Assembly (NCBI GenBank): GCA_903813345.2
Contig: CAIIXF020000010.1
Span: forward strand, 15,127,181 to 15,191,180
Direction of reading: 5' to 3'
Source: Owenia fusiformis
Lineage: Eukaryota > Annelida > Polychaeta > Sabellida > Oweniidae
Length of the DNA: 64,000 bases
Position 1 is the stretch's first letter; each line of letters begins with the position of its first letter. The notes beneath the pieces were generated by a model, which had not been told where the DNA came from, did not search any database, and saw only the letters and a program-made list of their open reading frames with translations. A program made the position numbers and the translations under genes. Below, in pieces: positions 1 through 11,629 of the stretch.

Positions 1-1357
1 AGGAAATTAGTAATTCTATTTCATATCATGTGGCCATGATAATCCAATGAGCATCCATAATACAAAGAGTAATTGAGGGCATATAATTTGAATACTAGTA
101 TGCATGGGATTACACATACATGTACTGTATCATTTTATTTTTTTGATCTCTTTGTAATAGTTCTAAAACTAAAACATGAAAGGCCAGGCATGCAAACTGG
201 CATGGTATTGTGTTACAAAACATTATTTCATTCTAGATAAAATAACATGCATATTGGCATACTTCGTTTTAATATAAGATTGTTATAACTCCAAGTTTTG
301 TAAGTCACATGACCAATTCTTAGACAGTTGATTTGTTGAAACAGTTGATATCAGATATGACAATTTGAAATTAAAAATAAGCTGTTTGTCTGGAGATGGT
401 ACAATTTCACACTGAATTCTAGCTTAATGAGAGGGAATTGAGATGGGGCGTGTATCTGAGATGAAAGCCTGTGTTTCAAATAGTAAAATTCCATGTCTAT
501 CTCAATTTTTTTGAAAATGGCAGTTAGTACAAAGTTATTCTCACGCGACGAAATAGTAAAAGAATGATAAAAAAATATTTTCAAACTTTAGACGGGGACT
601 TTAACAGTCTTCAAAGGTTTTCAATTTGTCAGACGTTATGAACATGAACTTGAATATATTGTAAATTTACATATAAAACTATCATTTTTTATCTTAGAAA
701 CTCAGTTTTACTCGACTCATAAAAGATATCCTCCTAAAGTCAGAAGATTCTTAGAATATTTTCAGCAATATTTATACAAAATTTATAAAGAATCAGTTCA
801 TATAATACTATAAGTAGATGAAGGCTCAAGGCTAAAAGTTAATCAACTTCAGAACCTTAGATGGCAATGAAATTAAGATAAATCAATACAGAAAAATCAT
901 CATTATATTGAATAAATTCTGCAGGAGTTGAGTGGCAAGCTACTAATAAGCACAACCAAATCAAAAAAGAGGTTTTGTTCACAGTGACCAACCATAATAC
1001 AATCCAGACATATTTTCATGTCTAAACATGGGTTTGTCAGTAAAGATTGAAGCCAGAAGCTTTTTTAATTCTTGACAAATCACCATTTGTTTCTACCATG
1101 GTAGCATTTTCTAAAATCAAATTGGTAGAAAAATCATTCAGGAAAAATTATCTTCAGTATCAGGAACATCATTTAGTTTGGTAAATATACATGTATATTT
1201 TATACACAGAATATTTATAGTTAGACATGTGCTAAAGACAAACTGACTATTTCCTTGAATTAATATTATGTTTAACAATGAACAGATTGCTATAATGCCA
1301 ATGGGTTGTTTAAATGTTTGTGATGAGTAGTCCATATATTATTTCTTCTGAATCCAG
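1..1357. other. No gene seen; AT-rich non-coding sequence
   Basis: No reading frame here looks protein-like, and I see no splice-flanked coding exon, RNA gene or long inverted repeat. It lies upstream of the first vWA gene copy, so an unseen first exon of that gene could sit here or before the window. I found no signal-peptide exon resembling those at 7801 or 11509. Confidence 0.5.
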
Positions 1358-2067
1358 AAAGGATTGGTATCGATATGGTGAACTGAATTCAAAATTGTTT
1401 TTCTCTTAAACCAATTATTGAAAACAATCTGTAAAAACACTGTCCTTTATGTAATGGTCACTGATTGACAACAATTTAATGTAAAAATTATTTATATATA
1501 TATTATATAACTGCTATTATAAAGAATTTTTGTTTTTAGTGCAATTGTTCTTTGTTCTTTTTCAACCAATTCTTGAGAATGAAACATAATATCTTTCCGA
1601 ACTTTGGCAGAACAAAATAGCATAGGCAACATTTTCTTATACCTCTCAAAATTATAGTTATGCAAAGAAAAATTTGGTTCATTTAACAGAAAATGTTCAT
1701 AAGATTTAAACAAAAAAACAAAAATAGATAAAAATCAAAGTAAACCTTTTATTTCATGAACAAGATACTTTTTTCAAATGAACCAAACTTTCCTTTATAC
1801 AATTACAATATTGAGAGACCTAAACACATTGTGTATATGTCATTTTGTTCCAATGAGGTTTGGATAGATGTTTCGTTTCATTCCGAACATATGATACCAA
1901 GAAGAAAAGAAATGTCTGATGTGTTTCCTAAATTTATATAAAAGTATCTTTATGTTTTTCAAATTAAATTGTTACCATTCAAAAGATGATCCTTAAATTG
2001 ACACTTGAATGTCTTTTTCATGACAGGTTTAAGAGAATGCAGTTCACCATATTGATACCAATCCTTT
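1358..2067. mobile_element. Foldback (MITE-like) element, copy 1
   Basis: The ends are inverted repeats. The left end reads AAAGGATTGGTATCGATATG and the right end is its near reverse complement, ending ATACCAATCCTTT. The two halves form long arms of one hairpin: the minus-strand frame around 1492-1713 and the plus-strand frame around 1756-1941 translate to similar peptides because they are the two arms, not because they are genes. A related copy lies at about 39060-39620. No transposase is visible, so this is a non-autonomous element. The target duplication is unclear. Confidence 0.65.
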
Positions 2068-2130
2068 AGGGAATAAATATATAGTGTGTCTTGTCCTGAC
2101 TATGTTATGCTTATATCCATTGTGCTGATT

Positions 2131-2669
2131 ATCACTGGTGATCCACTCGATTACGCTGGTTACCAAAACAAACCGTTTTGGTAACAAAATGTCGGAACGT
2201 CGAAGGCACGATTTTTCTTTTTTCCTGATTTCACGCGTTGTAGGCAGAATCCCCACGACGTTTTTTCTGACAACGTGCATCAGTATCATATGTTTTAGAA
2301 AATGTACATGTTTGCGAAAAAATAGCTCAGAAGACAACAGAATCGTCGATTTACTTCCTCACTTAAGTTACATAAACGGTTTTTTCGAAAAACAGTGAAG
2401 ATCTGCACTTTTAACCCATACCGTTTATGTAACTTAAGTGAGGAAGTAAATCGACAATTCTGTTGTCTTCTGAACTATTTGTTCGCAAATATGTACAATT
2501 TCTTAAACATATGATACTGATACACGTTTGTGTTAAAAAATGTCGTGGGAATTCTGCTACAACGTATAAAATAAGGAAACGAGAAAAATCGTACCTTCGA
2601 TGTTCCGACATTTTGTTACCAAAACGAACTGTTTTGGTAACCAGCGTAATCGAGTGGATCACCAGTGAT
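2131..2669. repeat. Long inverted repeat (foldback) with about 260-bp arms
   Basis: The left arm starts ATCACTGGTGATCCACTCGA and the right arm ends with its reverse complement at 2669. The arms match with scattered differences, and the axis of symmetry is near 2400. The frames at 2138-2398 (+) and 2411-2662 (-) are arm mirror images and are not genes. It abuts the tandem array starting near 2860. Probably a foldback or MITE-type element. Confidence 0.75.
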
Positions 2670-2689
2670 TATGTCCTAAAAACTCAACC

Positions 2690-2860
2690 AGAACAACGGC
2701 AACGTCAAAGCGTAGCGAATCCCATCGAACAGAAATGGCTGGCATTTTTACAAACGAAATATATAGCAAATATCATGAAATAACACACATAAGAAAGGCC
2801 ATCATTTTCAAAATGGTTGCTCACTAGCCAAGTTGTCATCAGAAAAAGAAATATGCTTTT
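2690..2860. repeat. Repeat segment with an inverted relative at 38.2-38.5 kb
   Basis: This segment begins with GAACAACGGCAACGTCAAAG and continues into a stretch with CCATCGAAC and ATGGCTGGCA. Its reverse complement recurs at about 38340-38545, next to the BTB-BACK gene. The two copies also share the adjoining unit with 'accaaatatgaac' and 'gtcattagacag'. It appears to be one end of a larger interspersed element that also contains the 135-bp array. Confidence 0.6.
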
Positions 2861-3395
2861 TTTTAGTATTCACATACCAAATATGAACAAAATCGCTCCA
2901 CTACTTTTCGAGTTATAGAAATATACGTTAATATGGCGGCCATTTTTCAAAATGGCCGCTTTCTACCGAAAGTGTCATTAGACAGTGTGCCATACTATAA
3001 GTATTCACAAACCAAATATGAACAAAATCACTCCACTACTTTTTGAGTTATAGTAAAATATGTTAAAATGGCGGCCATTTTGAAAAATGGCTGCCTTCAA
3101 CTGAAAGTGTCATTAGACAGTGTGCTATGCTTATAGTATTCACAAACCAAATATGAACAAAATCGTTCCACTACTTTTTGAGTTATAGTAAAATATGTTA
3201 AAATGGCGGCCATTCTCAAAATGGCTGCCTCCTACCAAAAGTGTCATTAGACAGTGAGCCATGCTTACGGTTTTCTCATACCAAATATGAACAAAATCGC
3301 TCCACTACTTCTTGAGTTCCAGCAAAAATCGTAAAATAACGAGTAAAGGCGGCCATTTTTCAAGATGGCTGCCATGTGCTTCTCTAATATCTACA
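2860..3395. repeat. Tandem array, about 135-bp unit, four copies
   Basis: The landmark ACCAAATATGAAC recurs at 2876, 3011, 3146 and 3280, giving a period of 134-135 bp. Each unit also carries a self-complementary 'aaaatggcggccatttt' core and the phrase 'gtcattagacag'. A more diverged unit recurs near 3580. The array lies inside an interspersed repeat with a relative at 38.2-38.5 kb. Confidence 0.85.
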
Positions 3396-3623
3396 TTTCT
3401 AGCTTTATCAATGTCCTATATCATTATTTTACATTTAAAACATAATGCTATTACAGTTTTACATATTGCAACTAAATTACTGTAAAATCGGCACTAAAAT
3501 GGCCGCCATTTTTAAATGAGCGGCCATTTTGAAAATCGGCTTTCGAGCAGAACTTCTACCCCTATAGGGTATATGTGTACAAAATATGAACAAAATCAGG
3601 CCAACGGTATTTGAGTTATTGCC

Positions 3624-3688
3624 CGGACGGACAGACGTACGTACGGACTGACGGACGGACGGACGGACGTACATACGGACGGACGGAG
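3624..3688. repeat. CGGA/GGAC microsatellite
   Basis: A run of imperfect CGGA tetranucleotides interrupted by CGTA steps. It follows 'tgagttattgcc' and precedes 'ccgaacttcgttcgatggga', which is probably the end of the same interspersed element as the 135-bp array. Confidence 0.85.
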
Positions 3689-3783
3689 GCGTTCCCTATA
3701 TCCCTCCGAACTTCGTTCGATGGGATAATAATTAATTCTAACCAGCAATTATTTACACTAATCCCAAACTTCATTTTATTCAG

Positions 3784-5713
3784 GATGTATTGGCACTAGT
3801 GACTTATATCTAGTTATCAATCCTTCAAGGATTTGGCAACTGCCTCTTAATATCCAAATCCAATGTGCATTCTATCTTTGTGTGAATACATACTACAAGC
3901 TGCAGAGCTGTCCAGCTGGGAAATCTATTGGAAAAAACGCCTTGAGACGTGCCAGAAAGGGGTTTGCACAAAATACCAACCCATGTGTAAGGAATGGCTT
4001 TGAGAATTGCAAAAGTATAGTTGGGAATGCATTAGTGTTTGAAGATGACCAGCGAGTAGAATTGGCAGGAGATAATGATGTTATCTATGGTATGGATTTA
4101 GTGTTTCTAGATAAAAATTGAAATTTCAGAATGTGAGTTGTACAAAAATTATTTCTTGACTACAAGTAAGTATGTCACAAGAAACTTATATAATAACACC
4201 TGTATTAGTGAACACCTCTCTCTAGTGAACATCTGTTTCTAGAGAAACTTATATAGTAACACCTGTCCTGTATTAGTGAACACCTCTCTCTAGTGAACAC
4301 CTGTCTCTAGTAGACACCTTTCCTACGCACATATTATTGACTTATGCATAAATAATCATCTCCATACTGAACATCTACCAATACTGAATGATTTCATCAT
4401 GCTCGATAAACATAGTAACACCTGTATCTGAACTCCTGGCTAAACCAACACTTTTTTCAGTCCCATTTTTTCCTCCCATTGACTCCAATATTAAAGACAC
4501 ATTGAAATTTGAACATATCCCAATTTGTACATTGAACAGTCATATTTTCATAAAATATAACACGTTTCATAAAACGAAATTACTCAAATAATTTTCGTCA
4601 ATCACGGTTTTATTATAATATGGTTTTATCATGATAAACTTTTTACAAAACAGTAAATGGCCTCAACGATAATGTGTCTTTCTAACATGACATAAAAATT
4701 TATTTGAATCATGTGTTCAAATTTCTTCAAAATCCAGAATCTTGCAAATGTCATTATCTGTACGCTTTAGCCGGGTCCCTATGGTGTTCGGATAAGACAG
4801 GTTTTACTGTCCTTGCATTAGAGTTTAAAAACAGGACAAATAATTATGTACAAGGGTTGTTCAAAAATGATTTATAAATGAGCTAAAAATGATAGATTAA
4901 AGGATCTAAGCTTAAGAGGCCTCTGGCAAAATTATTTTCACACACAAATTACCAACAGAGCTCAGTTACCCCTATGCTTTGAATTGAATGATAAATAATA
5001 TCACAATATGACAATGATAAGATTCCTAAATTCATATTTGATAAGTTATAAATCTGTATCTTCTTTTCTTTTTCAGCCCTTCCTCCACCTCCTAAACAAC
5101 GCATATTCTGTGGAGTAGATTTATTTTGGGTGATTGACATGAGCTGCTCCATAAAAGACATAAACAAACAAGCAATAGTAGAGTTTGTAATGGAGGTTAT
5201 AAATGGATTTCAGATCAGTGCTGTTCATATGAAAACTGGTGGAGTTACATATGGGGCTACAGTGTATAGTATACAGACATTAAGAGAAGGGAGAAATCGT
5301 GCATTAACATTAAAAAACTTTCAAAATATGGTTACAATACCGGCTAAATGTCAAACAGCTACAGACGAAGCGCTTCTAAGAATAAAAAGAGACTTTTTGT
5401 CTGAGTCAAATGGCAACCGACCTGAATTCCCAGATGCAATGATCGTCATTACTGATGGTAACACCTTCCATGGTAGAAAACAAGATAATGCAGCCTTCTC
5501 CAGGAAAACAGTAGAAATAGCTACAGAGATCCGTGAAATGGGTGTTACCACATATGTAATTGGACTACCATCAGGGTCGAAAGACAAAATCACTGAAGAC
5601 AGTTATAGGGAGTGGTTGGGCATAGCAGGAGAAGAGAGGAACATATTCCTGATGGCCAACTTTGCACAGCTCAAGCAACAGGTGACTGAGATGTCAAGTA
5701 AAGCTTGTGTCAG
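3784..5713 (+). CDS. Secreted chitin-binding-like + vWA protein, copy A (5' exon not seen)
   Basis: Two exons are supported: 3784-4089 (acceptor ttattcag, donor gtatgg) and 5077-5713 (acceptor tttttcag, donor gtaggc). The first starts in phase 1 with a Cys codon, exactly like exon 2 of copy B. It carries six cysteines, with the C4-C5 spacing matching copy B and a 'FYxCVNTYY' core, so it is a variant chitin-binding (peritrophin/ChtBD2-like) module. The second exon encodes a von Willebrand A domain with the MIDAS motif DMSCS near 5145 and ITDG near 5450. vWA domains bind protein ligands through a metal ion; with a chitin-binding partner this recalls Pif/BMSP-type shell-matrix proteins. That family link is inference. 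No first exon is visible upstream. A last exon is needed after 5713; the 'tttacag' at 5852-5858 is one candidate acceptor. Confidence 0.75.
4190..4325. repeat. Short tandem duplication in copy A intron
   Basis: The phrase 'aacttatat(a)taacacctgt...attagtgaacacctctctctagtgaacac' occurs twice, at about 4189-4232 and 4249-4300, with further 'agtgaacacc' and 'tagacacc' steps. It lies in the intron between the cysteine module and the vWA exon of copy A. A related 'gtggaacac' motif occurs in the 6.65-7.15 kb insertion. Confidence 0.6.
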
Positions 5714-5909
5714 GTAGGCATTTATCTCCAGTTCATATTTGTTTAAAACAATGATTACATGTACTTGCCGCTGTTTCTAAAAACTTTGCATGTTTCTGAA
5801 TGTGAAAGGTTAACAGATACAAGGGATATGAATGCAAATGCATGTACATGTTTACAGATTTCAGAATAACAATTTTACAGTGATATTATTCATGCCTATG
5901 AAGCAATAG

Positions 5910-7906
5910 CTGATAAGCATTTTAACACTAAACTGTATATCTAAGACCATAAGCATTTAAGCACTATACTGTATATTAGACCATAAGCATTTAAGCACTT
6001 TACTGTATATTAGACCACATGGATCACGTTCAATATGATGTCTCAACACTTTGAACCAAATGAAATTTTATTTGAAGTTCATGAAGTATAAGCAATGTAC
6101 ATGTGGGTACATGTAAGTAACATAATACAGTAGATTTTGTTTTTATAAAATTAATATGTCCAATATTTATTGATTGAATGTCAAAATTACAATGAATTTA
6201 ATGTAGTTCGTATTTGTTCTAGCTCTTATAACCAAATGTAATTTACTATAGTTAGTTAATTATCAATTAGGTAACCCTTTCTATCATGTGAATGACTTGT
6301 TTTTTATTTTTTCTTAAATTAATACCTTAACCTTTGATTAAAACAAAATAAAAACATGCTAACCATTGCAGCTGTTATTTTCAGCACATAAGCTTGGAAT
6401 ATGGTGAGACATAAAGGAAAATTATCTCACAATGGTTCAATGGATTGGCCAAGTAGCACTCGCTCATATGTTCTACACCCCTACATGTCATTTACTGTAC
6501 TGTTATAACTATAGATAGCAATAAATCAGCCCTGTTTAATACCTTACCTAATTGATCTACTGATTTATCAACTGATTGAATATGAAGTTGATAGATGAAT
6601 TAATTCTCACTGTATATATTTATACAATGAAGCTTGTAAAGTGCAACACTTATAAAAGTGGTGGAACACTTTTCAGAGTCCAGAGACCAATACCCTTTGC
6701 ATTTGTTCGATTTAACTTCTTAAAAGATGGCTTTGTTTTCACTCTTTCAGTTTACAATAAATCTTTGATCTCACTGAGCCAATCAGAGTTCGTCGTCAAA
6801 ATACGGACGACTATCTATGTGGTCATTTCCTCTGACATCACCGCATAGTTAATGGGCATGTATTTAGCACATGTTCCTTCCACTTCGCTGATTGGTTAAG
6901 AAAGGGTCAGGGTGGTAGATTTGAAATGATTTATTACCCAGGCTGTCACAGGCACCAATCTATGGGGTGGGGCTGCTAAACTGTATAAAGTCTATACTAG
7001 GCAGAGGGTAGTTTATAACTAACTCTGCGCGCAGGGTAAAAGACCAACTGCTTAATGTTAAATGAACCTCTATAAGTGGAACACTAATTCCATGTGGAAC
7101 ACTTTTCAAAGATACAAAAGGTGTTCCTTTTAGACAGGTTTTACTGTACTTTGAAAACATGACTGGGTTCATTTACCAAATGATATTAGTATTTATAATC
7201 GATTATGCATATTAAGATCATGATCTAACGTAGTATATTGTCAATATCTTATCTATTCTCAAATCCAGGACCTCACATACAATTCTTACAAATCCAGAGG
7301 CTTAAACATAAATGAATAAATATAATATATATATAAATATATATTATATATAGGTGGGGTTAAAACATATAAAGATGGCGCTGTTTGGAATCCAGTGACC
7401 AATCAGAAAAATGCATCTCCTTGGCTTCGAGACCCATGTGTAGAGTAAATAAATAAATAAATATTATAAATATTAATACAGAAAGATCTGAGTAATATCA
7501 TTATGGGGAGAATAACCTTGTTTTCCATAGGTTAACCCCATGATATTGTTTATTTGGGGGGGGGGGTTCAAATTCAAAAATTTACATTATTGACAATATC
7601 CAAATGGCCTTATTGACATCGAAAGCACCTTCCTGATAAATGTGTATGTTTACATGATGATCATTCTACCTTAAAAAACAAACTTAATCTTACATAACTT
7701 ATATAGAGAATAAAAATGATAAATGGTATCTACATTCATTAAAGATTGGTATACAAATTAAACCATGATGTAATAACTGAATTAATCTCAAACAGAACTG
7801 ATGAAAATGAACCTTTTATTTTCTTCAATTACTATGGTATGTTTGATAGCAGAAAAAGTAGGAGGATTTATTAAATACTCTGAGCCTGGGCAGACAAATA
7901 TATCAA
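5910..7906 (+). repeat. Duplicated gene spacer, copy 1 (matches 10046-11629)
   Basis: From about 5910 the sequence matches 10046 onward in the same order. Shared parts are the 'aagcatttaagcacta...tgtatattaga' mini-repeats, a near-identical block at 6360-6500 versus 10560-10700, the 'caatatcttatctattct' stretch at 7240 versus 10910, and finally the signal-peptide exon. This copy has gained about 0.5 kb at roughly 6625-7147 (with 'gtggaacac' motifs) and AT-rich sequence near 7320-7470. It is the intergenic unit of a tandem gene duplication. Confidence 0.8.
7801..7906 (+). pseudogene. Orphan signal-peptide exon of the vWA gene family
   Basis: Starting at ATG 7801, the frame reads MKMNLLFSSITMVCLIAEKV and continues to residue 35. 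It ends one base into a codon at a GTAAGA donor, the same length class and phase as exon 1 of copy B at 11509-11629. The peptide begins with a hydrophobic signal sequence and is intact. However, no matching cysteine-module or vWA exon lies between here and the next first exon at 11509. Either the rest of this middle copy was deleted, or the exon is an alternative first exon that splices to 12075. I cannot decide between these; the pseudogene label is provisional. Confidence 0.6.
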
Positions 7907-10045
7907 GTAAGATGATTATTTTTTGTAATATAATTCCAGAACTCATGAGTCCTTATATTAGATTTAATACTGTGTGTGAGATAATACCTACTGGTCATGT
8001 GTCTAGGTTCGCGTTAACGCCGTTTTTCGCGTTTTTTACGCAGTTAATTTCATCTTCACGCAAAACTGCAACACATCTTACGTATCGTGTACGCAAAAAT
8101 CATATCCCCCAAATGTACCGATGAAATAATACCAAAAACAACCAAAAAACAAAAATTAAAAACTAAGCAAGCTCTCTAACAGCGTAACATAACGATCAAT
8201 CTGATTCGTGCATAATATTTGTCTTCCGGTTATTAAGCCAATCAAAATTCTTGTAGCAAACGTATGGGGCTAAACAGGGTATAGCTGCAGAATATTTTCC
8301 GCAGGACCGTTCGTGTGAATTGATCGATCATTTTATAATCTGTACTGTACAGCCGTGAGGAATCAACTTGTTCATGGTAAATGGAGATAATCAACCCTAA
8401 TATAGATGGTCACCATGTTAGATTCTTTTTAAATATTTCGAATGGCCACTTGAATCGGCGGGACTGCATTGAAATAACCACGGCTATTTGATGCCTACCG
8501 ACTGCAGCAATCTGATGCAAGCACCATACCCGGATGTCATAAGGGGATTCCCCAAGCCAAACCGTCAGCTTGAAAAAATTTTGATGAAAAAATGATAATT
8601 TCTTCGTTCTGTGCCGATCAACTTTTTTGATCGGAGATTCAATAACATAAAAATAATCCTAGAACACTCAGGAATTTACTGAGGCAGGTTATTTGTGTAA
8701 AACTCGGGTCAAAAATCATGATTATAAGTGCCGTTCCACATCACCACACTTCAGGGTGGGCGTGGCACATCGAGAAGGCTACAGATGTTCATGACGCCTT
8801 GATTTATATTTTTTCATGATATTAGAATTTGAGCTACAGTTTAGTCTCGAGAGGTAAATTCTAAAGTTGAAAGATGAAACATAGTCTTGCTTAAAAGACC
8901 CTGTACTCCCCCCCCCCCTTCATCCTTCTCTGTATATTGCAGGTAAAGAGAGTGAAGGTAACGGGGGGGACACAGTCTTTGAGCAAGACTAGATGAAACA
9001 ATATTGGGGTGTTTGGGGAGGTTCCATGGATGGTACCTTAGCCATGGAAGGTAAGTTACAGGGACTTTGTGGAGGCCTCAGAAGAAGGTAAACAGGAATG
9101 ACTTGCAATGCATGAGTACAGCTGAAGCGATTTTCAAAAAGTACCCCAAAATAATTATTTGTACCCCATTTTTTGAAGTGACCTGGGTATGAAGTACTCA
9201 AAATTACCAAGGCCTAGCGCAATCACTGTGTGTGTTATATTAGAAACTTTTAAAAATTTCAGGAGATATTAGTTATTTCTTGCTTATTTAAAATATTTGA
9301 AAATTTGAAAAACATGTCAAGAGGGAGGAATGAAATAAAGTGAAATTTGAAAAAATAATTTCCTCCAGTTCAAATGTGAGCCTTCAAATGCACATCATAT
9401 GCTACCATGTCCAAAAACAGTAATTTGAATAGTAATTCAAAACCTATCAATATCAATAAGGATTATATAGTGGGAGGTTTTGAATACAAGATTTATCTCA
9501 TGGGAAACATTTATATCTCCCGAGGGCCCACAGGGACCGATATTCAGATACACTATATATTCACTGCTACCCACCTAATTACACAGACGTATCGTCGGTG
9601 TATCATGGCGGAACTTCCTCCGGGACTAGCTTTCGGTAAGATTTTTTTATTTCCCGATTTACACCTACTTATAAGTCACGTTGTGGATAATAATTTGTCA
9701 CATTAATATTGCCAATATTACACTGATATTGGTCGTTCGTCAGTGTAAGAAAAGCGAGGGACTAAATACGTGAATTGTGTCTTTGTTAACATATAAAACC
9801 AAAAACCATCGACACATTCTCAAACTAGACTATCTTCCTTAACTTCGAGCCAAATTATTATTTCCAAATATGTTTTTCAATAACTACATAATTTGCATAT
9901 CCTTGTATGTGCAAAGCTTTATTCAAATACAGAGCAATCTTATTTGCAGTTAAGCATCCTCAATTTTTTTCAAATTATGAAGCATAACAATTGGCATGAT
10001 CTATCCCAAATCTCAATCACATGAGAATATAGATAAAAATATCTA
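7907..10045. other. Copy-specific segment where the middle vWA gene's exons are missing
   Basis: This stretch sits where exons 2 and 3 of the middle gene copy would be expected. It has no similarity I can see to the flanking copies and no vWA or cysteine-module exon. It holds several CpG-containing patches (about 8000-8100, 8450-8600). It also holds a small inverted repeat at 8882-8990 (tagtcttgct... / ...agcaagacta) around poly-C/poly-G tracts, and a short coding-like first exon candidate at 9605-9635. Confidence 0.5.
9605..9635 (+). CDS. Possible isolated first coding exon (very short)
   Basis: ATG at 9605 in a good context (tatcATGg) opens MAELPPGLAF and is followed one base into the next codon by the consensus donor GTAAGA. 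The composition is more GC-rich than the surroundings. No downstream exon can be linked to it, and I do not recognise the peptide. It may be the start of an unidentified gene, a relic, or chance. Confidence 0.2.
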
Positions 10046-11629
10046 TGAAGTAAGTGCTGATAAGCATTTAAGCACTAAACTGTATATTAGACAATACGCA
10101 TTTAAGCACTATACTGTATGTTAGACAATAAGCATTTAAGCACTATACTGTATATTATTAGACCATATGGATCACATTCAATCAATCAACTTCAATATAA
10201 TGTCACAACCCTTGAACCAAATGAAATTTTATTTGAAAGTCATCAAGTGTAGCTATTCAATTATATATGTTATGTGGGTACATGTAAATATCATCATTCA
10301 GTAGCTTTTATATTTACAAAATTAATATGACATCAATCAAATGTCCAAATTATACAACGCATTTTAATGTAGTTCATATTTGCTCAGTGGTTCTTATTAT
10401 AACCAAATGTCATTTACTTAAATGGTTTAGTCATCATATTAGTATACAGTCCTTTTCTAACATGTGAATATTTTGTTTTTTGATTTTTTCTCAAGTAAAT
10501 TGCTTAAACTTTGACAATATGTAAAAAAACAAAAACATAATAAAATAGAAAAACATGCTTTACCATTGCAGCTGTTATTTTCAGCACATAAGCTTTGGAT
10601 ATGGTGAGACATAAAGGAAAATTATCTCACAATGGTTCAATGGATTGGCCAAGTAGCACTCGCTCATAAGTTCTACACCTCTACATGTCATTTACTGTAC
10701 TGTATAACTAAATATAACAATAAATTATTCCTGTTTGAATACCTTGTCTAATTGATCCACTGATTCGTCAATTGATTGACTGATTATAAAGTTGATTGAT
10801 TAATTTTATCTTCACTGTATGTACTTTTAAAACATGACTGCAGTCATTCACCAAATGATGTTAAAGAGTATTTAAATCAATTATGCACATTAACAGATGG
10901 ACTATATGGTCAATATCTTATCTATTCTCTATGGTCTTAGATCCAGGATCTCACATACACTTAGCTACAGGCTCTTATGCATACAGAGGCTTAAACATTA
11001 ATAAACAAGGCAATAACACGCAAAATGTCACCACCCAATCTGCCATTTGTTACAGACACAGAAAGGCGAACACCAACAACCATACATCATCCACAAAAAA
11101 GTTGGAGACCATAATAATATGTCACCATTTGTGGTGGTGATATAACAAAACAGTGTACATGTATATCTATATCGAAAGCTACTTTGTAATAATATGTATG
11201 ATACGCACTTATGCATGTATTATCTGCCTACCCAGGCACATAATGTCTGATTTGTATAGATTTGATATTTCTTGTATAGGGTCAATGACACAAAGATGCC
11301 TGACCTTAGGCTCTTAGAACTTAGACTCACTGTTTACGTAGAATTCAGATATATGTATATGTTTATATGTTGATCATTCTCGGCGAACAAACATGTTTTT
11401 ACATAAAACAACACAAAGAATAAATATGATAAATGGTATCTACATTCATTAGAGTGGTACACAAATTAATTCATGTTGTAATAACTGAATTAATCTAAAG
11501 CGGAACTGATGAAAATGAAGACTATTACTACCCTTTTGTTTTTTTCAATTACTATAGTAAGCTTGATAGCAGAAAAAAAATTAGGAGGATCTATAAAATA
11601 CTCTAAGCCTGCACAGACAAGTAAATCAA
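10046..11629 (+). repeat. Duplicated gene spacer, copy 2 (matches 5910-7906)
   Basis: This is the counterpart of the spacer after copy A. It contains the same short 'taagcatttaagcacta' mini-repeats, the near-identical 140-bp block at 10560-10700 and the sequence leading into the signal-peptide exon at 11509. It lacks the 0.5-kb insertion found near 6.6-7.15 kb in the other copy. It contains a member of the dispersed 'atgtcaccacc' repeat family at about 11010-11140. Confidence 0.8.

Noticed and set aside
2138-2783. Open frames of 83-106 codons on both strands
   Set aside because: They are mirror images produced by the arms of one inverted repeat, with low-complexity charge patterns and no splice context.
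2860-3395. Regular repeats as a CRISPR array
   Set aside because: The genome is eukaryotic and the 135-bp units are contiguous without unique spacers.
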